Source of the DNA: Mycolicibacterium sp. P9-22
GTDB lineage: Bacteria; Actinomycetota; Actinomycetes; Mycobacteriales; Mycobacteriaceae
NCBI RefSeq assembly: GCF_008329585.1
Contig: NZ_NPKP01000002.1
Coordinates: forward strand, 124,001 to 188,000
DNA: 64,000 nucleotides
Direction of reading: 5' to 3'
How positions within the stretch are numbered: the stretch's first letter is position 1; each line of letters starts with the position of its first letter. This document shows positions 26,401-35,032 of the stretch, in pieces. A model generated the notes under the pieces. The model did not search any database. It was given only the letters and a program-made list of their open reading frames with translations, and was not told the origin of the DNA. Position numbers and translations under genes: made by a program.

Positions 26401-27861
26401 TTATCCCGAAGTGTGCGATGAGGTCTGCGACCTCGCGGTGCGATTGTCGGCGTCCTCCTCGGCGGCGGCCACGGTGGCAGCCGACGCGTGGGCGCCACCG
26501 TCGTGCTTGCGGTCCTTGGAGAGCTCGCGACGGTGTCCCGGCTCGCAGGTGGCAACCACGCCGAGCACCGGGGCGTGCGCGGTCTGCAGCACCTTGAGCG
26601 CCTTGCGCAACGCCGTGGTCTTGGTGTGGCCGAGCCGGCCGAGCACCAGGGCGCCGTCGCCGAGCGCGGCGGGCACCGCGCCGTCGGCGTACTTGGTCAG
26701 CGGCGGGGTGTCGATGATGACGTAGTCGAAGTTTCCGCGCAGCAGCTCCAGCACCCGCTGCACCCGCTGGTCGCCCCACAGCTCGCGACGCACCGACGGC
26801 ACCGGACCGGACGGCAGCAGCGCGAAACCGGACTGCGGCACCTCGATCAGCGACTCGGACAGGTCGTGCTGACCGGCCAGCAGCGTGGTGAAACCCTTCG
26901 TGCCGGCCTGCGCCACGGCGGCGGAGTCGAGCGCAAGCAACTGCGGCAGTTCCGGATTCACCAGGTCACCGTCGACCAGGACCACCGAGTGGCCCGACTC
27001 GGCGAACGCGACGGCCAGGTCGATGGCGGTCGAGGACCGGCCGTCCTGGGCGGACGGGCTGGTCACGGCGATCACCCGGGGATGCTGACCGGTGGCATTG
27101 CGGGCGAACTGCACGTTGGTGCGCAGTTCACGCAGGCGCTCGACGGCCAGGCCGCCGGCGTCGATGTCGATGATGCCGTCGCGGCTCTGCTTGTCGGCCA
27201 CCAACGTGCCCAGCAGCGGGATACCGGTGACGTCCTCGATGCGCTCGCGACGGCGCAGCTTCGTGTCGCTCAGGCCCAGCGCGATCGCCAGCAGCACGCC
27301 GAGCACCAGACCGCCCACCGCACCGGCGGCCAGGCGGGTGGTCAGACCCATGGCGGCCACCTTGGTGCCGTAACTGGCGTCGTCGACGAGCACCGCGGCT
27401 GCCGCGGCCTCACCGCCGCGGCGCGAGGTCTCCAGCTCGGCGGTCACGTTGACCAGTTGGTCGGCGACGGCATTGGCGTAGCGCTGCGCGGCCGCCGGAT
27501 CGGGGTCGGTGGCGGTGACGTCCAGCAGCACGGTCTGCGGCAGCGGGACCGCGGTGATCTTGGCGCGCAACTCGTCGACGGTCAGCGGCGCCTTGAGCTG
27601 GTCGATGGCCCGCGCGGCGACCTGGTCGCTGGTGGCCAGACCGGCGTAGGAGAAGACACGCTCCTGCGAGAACAGGTTGTTCTGGTAGGCGTCGCCCACC
27701 GAAGTCCCGCTCTGGGTGGTGACGAAGAGCCGTGTCGTCGATGAGTACTGCGTGGTCGAGAAGAGGGAGGTCGCATAACCCACCGCGACGCCGATCAGCG
27801 TCGCCAAGAGCACCACCCACCACAACCGGCGAAAAATCCGCAGGTAATCACCGATGGCCAA
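26401..27861 (-). CDS. Chain-length determinant fused to CpsD/CapB-like ATPase domain with altered Walker A
   Basis: About 486 residues from TTG 27859-27861, which has GGAG seven bases upstream; TTG 27895-27897 is possible. Residues 1-210 are a Wzz domain with helices at about 13-33 and 175-197. Residues 225-450 are a bacterial tyrosine-kinase-like ATPase with VVLVDGDLVNPE (Walker A') and YVIIDTPPL (Walker B). The Walker A segment reads SAQDGRSSTA, where the family has GEGKST, so the invariant Lys is Arg275 here. The C-terminal tail has no Tyr cluster. It is probably structural or regulatory rather than an active tyrosine kinase. Confidence 0.87.
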   Translation of the reverse strand: MAIGDYLRIFRRLWWVVLLATLIGVAVGYATSLFSTTQYSSTTRLFVTTQSGTSVGDAYQNNLFSQERVFSYAGLATSDQVAARAIDQLKAPLTVDELRAKITAVPLPQTVLLDVTATDPDPAAAQRYANAVADQLVNVTAELETSRRGGEAAAAAVLVDDASYGTKVAAMGLTTRLAAGAVGGLVLGVLLAIALGLSDTKLRRRERIEDVTGIPLLGTLVADKQSRDGIIDIDAGGLAVERLRELRTNVQFARNATGQHPRVIAVTSPSAQDGRSSTAIDLAVAFAESGHSVVLVDGDLVNPELPQLLALDSAAVAQAGTKGFTTLLAGQHDLSESLIEVPQSGFALLPSGPVPSVRRELWGDQRVQRVLELLRGNFDYVIIDTPPLTKYADGAVPAALGDGALVLGRLGHTKTTALRKALKVLQTAHAPVLGVVATCEPGHRRELSKDRKHDGGAHASAATVAAAEEDADNRTARSQTSSHTSG

Positions 27862-28041
27862 GGGAGCACTCCATTCGCTCTTCGATCGCCACAACAATGC
27901 AACGATAACGTCAACAACAGTAGCTGCACACTTTGCCGAGCGCCCTGTAGCGCGGCCAGCCGAGTCGATGCAAGGATAGTTAAATGCAACGACGGTGCGG
28001 TAAAGCCGTGAGGATCATTCCGCAATGAAGACGAGTCCGCA

Positions 28042-29526
28042 ATGAAACTCGGCCTGCCGACGCGGCCCGACCTGCTGGTCGGAGCCGCGATCATCATATT
28101 GGTGCCGTTGCTCGCCGGTGTCGTGACGCTCGGCGGCAAGCTCGGGATCATGGCCGTCGGCGGGCTGATCGCGCTGGCGGTCGGCGTGTACATCGGTCTT
28201 CGCCACCCGCTGTGGCTGTACTGGGGCATGGCGATCGCGGTCGGCACGCTGCCGTTCGGCTACTTCCCCGGGGTCCATCTGCCGTTGTATCTGCCGTTCG
28301 CCGGCGGTGCGCTGGTGGCAGCCCTGGTCCATCCCAACGCGGCCAAGCGCTTCCCGGTGCTGAGCAGCACCCTGGCCAAGAGCGTGCTGGTGCTGGTGGT
28401 CATTTCCGGCGTGTCGATGGTGCTGACGTTCAGTTCGATCGTGAACATCCTCGACTACACCAAGTGGGCGATCGCGACGGGCGCTTTCTTCGCGCTGCTC
28501 GCCCTTCCGCGGGAGCACCTGGCCAGGTTCGGCCGGATCTTCGTCTATGCGGCCAGTTTCAACGCGCTGATCGGTATCGGGTCAATTGTGCTCGGCTCCA
28601 ATCAGATTCTGCTGCAGCCATTCCGGATCTTCGGTTATGCCGTGGCCAATACCGAACGTTTCTTCTTCACCGGCGGCACCTCGAATCTGCCGCGCACCGA
28701 CCGATTCCAGGTGGCCGCCGACAGCCAGGCCTTCAGCCGGCTCGGTGGGCTGTGGTTGGACCCGAATGCCGCCGGCATCGGCCTGGTGATCTCGTTCGTG
28801 ATCGCCATGATCGTCTTCACCGGCTGGCGGCGCGTGGTGATCGCGGCGATCCTGGGTTCGGCCATCGCGTTGACGCTGAGCCGTTCGGCCATCGTCAGCG
28901 TATTGGTCGGTGTCGTACTGGTTTTCGTGTTCCACCCGATGCGCTCACGCGATCGCCAGATTCTGGTCGGCACGCTGACGCTGGCCTTCATCGGCGCCTT
29001 CATGGTGCCCTCGGTGCGCACCCGGTTGTTGGGCACGCTCGGTTCGAACGACGCGGGCGCCACCGACCGGGTGGACTCGATCCGGGAGTTCCCGGGACGG
29101 ATGTCCGGGCACTGGCTGTTCGGCTGGGGATGGTCGCAGCGCGAGTTCAAGGACGGCGCGTACGCCTTCATCGAGAACTTCGTGTCCAATGCGCCGTTGA
29201 TCGCGATACACCGCGGCGGGATCTTCGTCGGTGCGGCGTTTCTGGCGGTCGTCGTGATCGGTTGTGTAATTGGTTACCGGTTGTTGAGATCGAATTCGCT
29301 ACCGGGCGCACTTTATGGCGGCGTATTCATCGGATTCTCGATCGTTGCTCTGAATCTCGATCACCCGGTGGTGGTCATCCCGCAGATCGTGTTTCTGTAC
29401 ACCATTTTCCTGACTTTCCTGGCCTATGCCGATCAACTCCGGCAGGAGGACAAAGAGCGTTCGGCGCTGGAGACACGCATCGCCGAGGCCACCAGGTCGG
29501 CGCCGGTGAGCGCCGGACGCCACTAG
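28042..29526 (+). CDS. O-antigen polymerase/ligase (Wzy-like) membrane protein
   Basis: 494 residues and about 12 membrane helices with a large loop between residues 190 and 240 (TGGTSNLPRTDRFQVAADSQAFSR). This architecture fits the Wzy/WaaL superfamily, which joins lipid-linked repeat units outside the membrane. It is divergent from the chain-length/kinase gene across a 180-bp gap that must hold both promoters. Its stop shares the palindrome CTAG with the stop of the convergent glycosyltransferase. Polymerase is favoured over ligase from context, not from a motif. Confidence 0.85.
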   Translation: MKLGLPTRPDLLVGAAIIILVPLLAGVVTLGGKLGIMAVGGLIALAVGVYIGLRHPLWLYWGMAIAVGTLPFGYFPGVHLPLYLPFAGGALVAALVHPNAAKRFPVLSSTLAKSVLVLVVISGVSMVLTFSSIVNILDYTKWAIATGAFFALLALPREHLARFGRIFVYAASFNALIGIGSIVLGSNQILLQPFRIFGYAVANTERFFFTGGTSNLPRTDRFQVAADSQAFSRLGGLWLDPNAAGIGLVISFVIAMIVFTGWRRVVIAAILGSAIALTLSRSAIVSVLVGVVLVFVFHPMRSRDRQILVGTLTLAFIGAFMVPSVRTRLLGTLGSNDAGATDRVDSIREFPGRMSGHWLFGWGWSQREFKDGAYAFIENFVSNAPLIAIHRGGIFVGAAFLAVVVIGCVIGYRLLRSNSLPGALYGGVFIGFSIVALNLDHPVVVIPQIVFLYTIFLTFLAYADQLRQEDKERSALETRIAEATRSAPVSAGRH

Positions 29527-30650
29527 CCGGCCAGCAGCGCCTCGACCGCGCGGTGCGGCCGCCGCTGTAGCCAGTACTGGCTGTTCAGCGCGTACAACCG
29601 GTCCCCCGCCGCGGCGGCGGCCCCCACATCGAGCAGCAGCCGGCGGCACTCGGCGACGAAGTCGGCGTCGTCATCGTGGACGCCGAGTTCCAGCAGTTCG
29701 CCCAGTGACCCGACCGCGGGCGTGGTGCCGACCACCGGCAGCCCCATCCGGGCCGCGTCGAGGATCTTCACCCGCACCCCGCCACCGGTGCTGATCGGCG
29801 CGATCATGGCCCGGCAGGTCCCCAGGAAGCCGGCCAGGTCCTCGACGAAGCCCAGGTCGCGCACACCGTCGGGATACTGCGGCGCCTTGGCCTTCGAGTG
29901 TCTGGCTCCGATCACGCAGAGTTCGGCGCCGGCGATGCCCGCCGAGATCTGCGGCCACAGCCGCAGCGCGGTGAGGAAGGCCTCCTGGTTGGGTGCCCAG
30001 TCCCTGGTCCCCATCAGCACCAGCCGCCGCGGAGTGGCCGCGACGTCGACCTGGGCGGCCGGCGGCAGGGTCAGATCCAGCCAGCGCGCGGACCGAACAC
30101 CGTTGGCGCGGTAGAACTCCGCCTCCTCGGCGTCATAGGTGCCCACCGCATCGGCGGCCCGCGCCACCCGCAGTTCGTCGCGCACCAGCCTGCCCGCCTG
30201 CAGCCGCCCCAGCACTCCCCGGGTGGCCCGCCAGACCAGGGATTCACTGACATGGGTGTTGACGACGAAACGCGCGCTGCCGAGTTGGTCGCTGCGCAGG
30301 AAGGATTCGGCCATGTAACTGTGCTCGGCGACGAACACGTCGGCCGGTGCCGCGGAGATCGCGGCCACCAGTTCGTCACTGTCGAAGCGGGCGTGCGCAA
30401 GGCTGCGCCCGCTGCGCACGGTGTTCTTCAGCAGCCGCAGTGGCTGAACGCCGGACTTGGCGACCCGCTGCACGGCGGCGCCGCCGGTGACCAGCTCGGC
30501 GGTGATGCGGCCCGGCGGCTGGTGCGAGAGACAGATGACCGACACCTCGTGGGAGTCCGAGGCCAGCCGCATCACCAGCCGGGACAACTCCACATCCCCG
30601 CCGTGCTCGGCCACCGGGTCCTTGGACAGCAGAAACGTCGCCGTGGTCAT
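29523..30650 (-). CDS. Glycosyltransferase, GT-B fold (family 4-like)
   Basis: 375 residues. The C-terminal half has LMGTRDWAPNQEAF, LGFVEDLAGFLGTCRAMIAPISTGGGVRVKILDAARMGLPVVGT, a standard GT4-type donor site. It should transfer a sugar from a nucleotide donor to the lipid-linked repeat unit on the cytoplasmic face. Its ATG overlaps the flippase stop (ATGA), and it is the last gene of a four-gene minus-strand operon (acetyltransferase, glycosyltransferase, flippase, glycosyltransferase). Donor and acceptor are unknown. Confidence 0.85.
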   Translation of the reverse strand: MTTATFLLSKDPVAEHGGDVELSRLVMRLASDSHEVSVICLSHQPPGRITAELVTGGAAVQRVAKSGVQPLRLLKNTVRSGRSLAHARFDSDELVAAISAAPADVFVAEHSYMAESFLRSDQLGSARFVVNTHVSESLVWRATRGVLGRLQAGRLVRDELRVARAADAVGTYDAEEAEFYRANGVRSARWLDLTLPPAAQVDVAATPRRLVLMGTRDWAPNQEAFLTALRLWPQISAGIAGAELCVIGARHSKAKAPQYPDGVRDLGFVEDLAGFLGTCRAMIAPISTGGGVRVKILDAARMGLPVVGTTPAVGSLGELLELGVHDDDADFVAECRRLLLDVGAAAAAGDRLYALNSQYWLQRRPHRAVEALLAG

Positions 30651-31828
30651 TGCGGCGCCTTTCTGGCCGGGGGTTTGCGGTACAGGACATAGGCATAGAT
30701 GGCGAGCAGCAACGCATCGGCGATCACGGTCGCAATGGCGGCCCCGACGGCGCCGGCCACCGCGAGCAGCGCGACCAGCCCCAATTTGACCGGGAGCAGA
30801 CTGATGTTGGCCACCAGCCGGGTGGTGTCGCGGCGCTGCAGGTAGAGCACCGCCTGGAACACCGAGGTGATGGTCCGCATCCCGCAGAACACGCTCATGA
30901 TGATCATCGCGAGCGCGAGTTCGGTCGGGGCGGGCGTGAACAGCATGACGACACCGACGATCAGCACCAACAGCCCGGCGACGGCGCCGAGGACCAGCGT
31001 GCTCTTCAGCGGCGGCCCGGCCGCCAGCTGTCCGTCGCCCTCACGCAGGGAGCGGTTGTAGGACATTCCGAAGGACTGCCCGACGGCGACGATGGCGATG
31101 GTCACGGTGACGGTCAGCGCGTAGTACCCGACGATGGTGTCATTGGTCAGCCAGCCCAGCAGCAGCACATCGCCCTGCAGATAGGCGGCCAGGCCCAGCA
31201 TCTCGCCGATCAGGATGGCGATCAGCCTGGGCGGCCCGGGCATACCGGGGCGGTGCCCCAGCACCTTGAAACCGACGATGACGGCGATCACCAGATAGGG
31301 CGCCACCAGGAACATGCTGGCGACCTGCAGGGTGGGGTCGTCGACGAGGAAAACGTATGCGGCGGCACACATCACGCTGGCGACCTGACGGATGGTGTCG
31401 AGCTGCGCCACCCGTTGCGGCTGGCCGTCCCGCGCCCAGTGACTCTGATAGGCCTTCAAGATGATCTCGCCGCCGGCCACGAACAGCCCGAACCAGGCGA
31501 TGTAGCTGACCTCGACCAGGGCCGCCCCGGCCGCCATCAGCGTCAGGCCGAGCAGGTACCGGGTGACCCGTTCGCGTAGGAACCGCTCCTGCGACTCGCG
31601 CACCGCGCGGACGGCGAACGGGTTGTCCAGCGGCGGGCCGATCAACGAGAAGGCGGCATATGCCATGCCGTACTGACCGTAATCCGCGATACCGAGCTGG
31701 GCGATGATGACCACCGTCCACAGCAGGCCGACGCCGCGGCCGCCGTAGAGCCAGAACACCGCCCACAGCGTGCGCACCAGATGATGTGAGGTGGGCGCGG
31801 GCACCACCGGCTCGATCGGTTCGGTCAC
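30647..31828 (-). CDS. Polysaccharide flippase (Wzx/MOP superfamily)
   Basis: 393 residues, almost entirely membrane helices (about 10-12), with the N-terminal LWAVFWLYGGRGVGLLWTVV and the arrangement of oligosaccharide flippases. These move the completed lipid-linked repeat unit to the outer face for polymerisation by Wzy. The start is GTG 31826-31828, four nt after the upstream glycosyltransferase. It is somewhat shorter than typical Wzx (about 420-480), but no break is seen. Confidence 0.85.
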   Translation of the reverse strand: MTEPIEPVVPAPTSHHLVRTLWAVFWLYGGRGVGLLWTVVIIAQLGIADYGQYGMAYAAFSLIGPPLDNPFAVRAVRESQERFLRERVTRYLLGLTLMAAGAALVEVSYIAWFGLFVAGGEIILKAYQSHWARDGQPQRVAQLDTIRQVASVMCAAAYVFLVDDPTLQVASMFLVAPYLVIAVIVGFKVLGHRPGMPGPPRLIAILIGEMLGLAAYLQGDVLLLGWLTNDTIVGYYALTVTVTIAIVAVGQSFGMSYNRSLREGDGQLAAGPPLKSTLVLGAVAGLLVLIVGVVMLFTPAPTELALAMIIMSVFCGMRTITSVFQAVLYLQRRDTTRLVANISLLPVKLGLVALLAVAGAVGAAIATVIADALLLAIYAYVLYRKPPARKAPQ

Positions 31829-31832
31829 CCGT

Positions 31833-32969
31833 TCAGGCGCTTCCGGTCTGTCCCGCGAGTACCCGCGTCCAGATCTCGACGAGGGCGTCGGCGGTGCGCT
31901 CGGCCGAGCGCTCCTGACGGGTCCGGTCGGCGTTGCGCCCCAGTTCGGCGAGACGGACGGGATCGTCGATCAACGACTCGATGCCCTCGGCCAGCCCGGT
32001 GGCGACGGCGTCGTCGCCCACCCCGCGTGGGCTGACGTTGAGAACACCGTGCGCACTGTCCAATTCGGCCAGCGAGCCGTACCCGGTGCACACCACCGGC
32101 GTGCTGTAGGCCATGGCGTGCGCCACCACGCCGGAGGCCGGGTAGGTCTCGGCGTAGAAGTGCCGCTTGCCGTAGGGAACGACGATGGCGCGCACCGAAT
32201 CGAAGAACGCGTCTTCTTGTGCGCCGTCGACGCCGCCGAGGATCTCGATGCCGTCGGCACGCGGCAGCTCTTCGGTGCCGCGCCCGGCGACCCGGATGGC
32301 GATATCGTCTCTGAGCAGCTCGCGGATGCGGGCTATCTGCTCGAAACCCTTACCGCGGTAGACGAATCCGAAGAAGCCGACCGCCTTGGGGCGTTCTTCG
32401 GCGGGCCTGATGGCGGGCCGTTCGCGCACCAGATGCGGGACGTAGTAGGTGGTGGTGCGCGGATAGGTGCGTTCTATCGACTGCCTGCCGGTCTCGGTGA
32501 GCGCGATCAGCGTCCGGTCCCCGTGCACCCGGCCCTCGATCGCCCGCGACAGCGGGCGCAGCGGGTAGTGGATGCCGTGGGTGAGCAGCCGGGACTGCGC
32601 GATACGGCGGGTGCGGGCCAGGAACCACAGGCCCTGGGGCGGGTCGTGGATCGTCGAGGTGACCGGAACACCGTGCAGGCCCGCGACGGCCCAGAAGGTG
32701 GGCAGCACGCCGGTGGACAACTCGGCGTGCACCAACGTCCGCCCGGGCGGGCCTTCGGCGACCAGCCTGCACACCTGTGCCCGATGCCGGCGCAGATCGG
32801 CCAGGCTGTCCTGCCCCGGCCCCGCGGTGCGGTGTTCCACGATCTCACCGAAATGCGGGCGCAGCGCGGTCACCAGGTCCTGCGCGTAGTCGCCGACCGC
32901 GGTCTGGCCCTCGTCGGGCGCCACGAACACGAGCCGGTGATCACCGAACGGGACCGACGCAGCACCCAT
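31833..32969 (-). CDS. Glycosyltransferase, GT-B fold (family 4-like)
   Basis: 378 residues from ATG 32967-32969. Motifs include IHDPPQGLWFLARTRRIAQ, VGFFGFVYRGKGFEQIARI and VVPYGKRHFYAETYPASGVVAHAMAYSTPVV, typical of GT4 enzymes. Its start overlaps the acetyltransferase stop by one base (TGATG). It probably adds one sugar of the repeat unit. The specific sugar is unknown. Confidence 0.83.
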   Translation of the reverse strand: MGAASVPFGDHRLVFVAPDEGQTAVGDYAQDLVTALRPHFGEIVEHRTAGPGQDSLADLRRHRAQVCRLVAEGPPGRTLVHAELSTGVLPTFWAVAGLHGVPVTSTIHDPPQGLWFLARTRRIAQSRLLTHGIHYPLRPLSRAIEGRVHGDRTLIALTETGRQSIERTYPRTTTYYVPHLVRERPAIRPAEERPKAVGFFGFVYRGKGFEQIARIRELLRDDIAIRVAGRGTEELPRADGIEILGGVDGAQEDAFFDSVRAIVVPYGKRHFYAETYPASGVVAHAMAYSTPVVCTGYGSLAELDSAHGVLNVSPRGVGDDAVATGLAEGIESLIDDPVRLAELGRNADRTRQERSAERTADALVEIWTRVLAGQTGSA

Positions 32970-33646
32970 CAGTAGAACAGCGGGCGGTGATTGTTGGTGT
33001 AGCCCAACGCGTCGGCCGGCCGCTTGCCGATCACCTTGGCGGGCACACCGCCGACGATCGCGAGTTCGTCGACGTCCTTGTTGACCACGGCATGCGCGGC
33101 CACCACGGCGCCGCGGTGGATCAGCGACGGCAGCACCATCGCCCGGCTGGCGATCCACACGTAGTCCTGCACGACGGTCGGGATCGGGACCGGGAGGAAG
33201 TCGGGGTGGTTGATGTCGTGCCCGCCGCCGATGAAGTGCACATCGCTGGCGATGGTCACGTTGTTGCCGATGTAGAGGCCGGCGCGGGAGTCCAGCAGGC
33301 AGCGGAAACCGATCGCGACACCGTCGCCGATGGTGAGGAACTCGATGTCCAGCACGGTGGTGCCACGCAGGATCGAGGTGCGTTTGCCGATCCGCGCGCC
33401 CATCAGCCGCAGGAATCCCTGCCGGATGGTGTGCGACGGGATGTAGGTCACGAAGCTGTTGAAGAACAGCTCACCGAGCCGGTTGCGGATCTTGCGACCG
33501 CGCGTCATGCCCTGCATCCGGTAGTCGATGACCCTGTTGTTCTCGTCGAGAATCCACTCGGGCGGCGGGGGCATGTGCAGATCGGGAGCAGCGGCGAGCT
33601 TGCGGGCGACGTCTGCCGGATCTGCCGACGCTGGTACTCCGGTCAT
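32969..33646 (-). CDS. Hexapeptide-repeat acetyltransferase (maltose/galactoside O-acetyltransferase-like)
   Basis: 225 residues from ATG 33644-33646, which has AGGAG ten bases upstream. The left-handed beta-helix is visible as repeated [LIV]G-x4 units (IGKRTSILRG, IGDGVAIGF, IGNNVTIASDVHFIGGGHD), with the catalytic His of the FIGGGHDINH region. It likely O-acetylates a sugar before export. It is the first gene of the four-gene operon. Confidence 0.85.
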   Translation of the reverse strand: MTGVPASADPADVARKLAAAPDLHMPPPPEWILDENNRVIDYRMQGMTRGRKIRNRLGELFFNSFVTYIPSHTIRQGFLRLMGARIGKRTSILRGTTVLDIEFLTIGDGVAIGFRCLLDSRAGLYIGNNVTIASDVHFIGGGHDINHPDFLPVPIPTVVQDYVWIASRAMVLPSLIHRGAVVAAHAVVNKDVDELAIVGGVPAKVIGKRPADALGYTNNHRPLFY

Positions 33647-33732
33647 AGGTGTAGGGCTCCTTTGAGAAATTCGCGTCAACCATAACTAGCCGAACAGCGT
33701 CGCGCCGCTCGGTTGGCCGTTACCCGGCCCGT

Positions 33733-34902
33733 TCAGGATTCTCCGGTGCGGGTCAGCTCGTCGACGGCGGCGTACAGCGATTCCGCGTACCGCTGCTCGG
33801 TGAACCGTTCGGCGTGGGCCCGCAGTGTGTCGGGGTCGAACCGGCAGGCCTCGAAGCGGTCCAGCGCCTCGGCGATGGAATCGGCGGCCGGCCGGTCGAA
33901 GAACATCCCGGTCGTACCCTCGACCACGGTGTCCAGGAAGCCGCCCCAGCGCAGCACCACCGCCGGGCGCCCGGACACCGCGGCCTCGATGGGGGTCAGC
34001 CCGAAATCCTCGTAGCTGGCCGCAATCAACGCCCGGCACGACTGGTACAGCCAGGCCATCTGCCCGTCGGTGAGCGCCGAGAGCATCCGCACGTTGGGCG
34101 TCTTCATCCGCTCGATGCGCGCAGCCTCCGGGCCGTGTCCGACCACCACGAGCCGACGATCGGTGTCCGCGAAGGCTCCCACCACGGCGTCGACGTTCTT
34201 GTATGCCATCAGCCGGGACACGCACAGATAGAACGGATCGCCTCCGTCGGTGGCCCAGTCCTGCAGTTCCGGTACCGGTTCGGCCGCGGTGTGCGGTTTC
34301 ATCGCGATCGGGGACGGCAGCACGCCGGCGTCGATACCGTAGGCGGCGTTGATCCGGTGCTTGATGGCCGTCGACACGGCGAGGTAGCGGTCGACCGACA
34401 TCGCCGCCCGCCGGTCCCACGACTTCAGCAGCGGCGAGCCCACTTTCAGCGCGGCCCGCTTGAGCTTGTCCCCGTCGGGCTTGAGGTAGTGGTCCAGCGC
34501 GTAGAGCCAGTGCGCCGGGGTGTGGCAGTGCACGAGTTTGGCACCGCGGGTCCGGAAGCCGTGCGCCCAGCCGCTGCTGCTGGTCACCACCACATCGGCG
34601 TCGACGAACATGGCGCCCGCCGCGAACGGCAGCACCGGCAAGGCAGCCCGGTGATGCTTGCGGAACAGCGCGACACGGTTCAGCGGCGAAACCCTGATGT
34701 CGCGGTCGGCGAATTCCGGATAGGTGCCGTCCGGGTCGTACAGCAAGGTGTAGATGGGGGCGTCCGGGAACGCCTTGCTCATCGAGAGCACCACCTTCTC
34801 GGCGCCGCCGCGCTGGGTGAGGTAGTCGTGGGCGATCGCCACCCGCGGCCCGTCCACACCGTCGTAGCTGTGTGGTGGCGCGCTACGGTCGTCGGGCACC
34901 AA
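33733..34902 (-). CDS. Glycosyltransferase family 4 (WbaZ-like)
   Basis: 389 residues with IAHDYLTQRGGAEKVVLSMSKAFP, HCHTPAHWLYALDHYL, YLCVSRLMAYKNVDAVVGAF and the donor motif ASYEDFGLTPIEAAVSGRPAV (EX7E type). It resembles mannosyltransferases of exopolysaccharide and O-antigen clusters, so GDP-mannose from ManB is a plausible donor (inference). It lies 86 nt upstream of the four-gene operon, and is the last gene of the exopolysaccharide locus on this side. Confidence 0.85.
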   Translation of the reverse strand: MVPDDRSAPPHSYDGVDGPRVAIAHDYLTQRGGAEKVVLSMSKAFPDAPIYTLLYDPDGTYPEFADRDIRVSPLNRVALFRKHHRAALPVLPFAAGAMFVDADVVVTSSSGWAHGFRTRGAKLVHCHTPAHWLYALDHYLKPDGDKLKRAALKVGSPLLKSWDRRAAMSVDRYLAVSTAIKHRINAAYGIDAGVLPSPIAMKPHTAAEPVPELQDWATDGGDPFYLCVSRLMAYKNVDAVVGAFADTDRRLVVVGHGPEAARIERMKTPNVRMLSALTDGQMAWLYQSCRALIAASYEDFGLTPIEAAVSGRPAVVLRWGGFLDTVVEGTTGMFFDRPAADSIAEALDRFEACRFDPDTLRAHAERFTEQRYAESLYAAVDELTRTGES

Positions 34903-35032
34903 AACTCCTCCTGCGAGAACGACATGTGCGCGTCGGTTCGGCCGACGTCGGGTTGCTCACGTGACGTTAGCCGACCCAGTTCACCACGCCGGCCCGTCAC
35001 CCGCCAGTCGCTCCCCTGCCCGCTCGGGAGAC

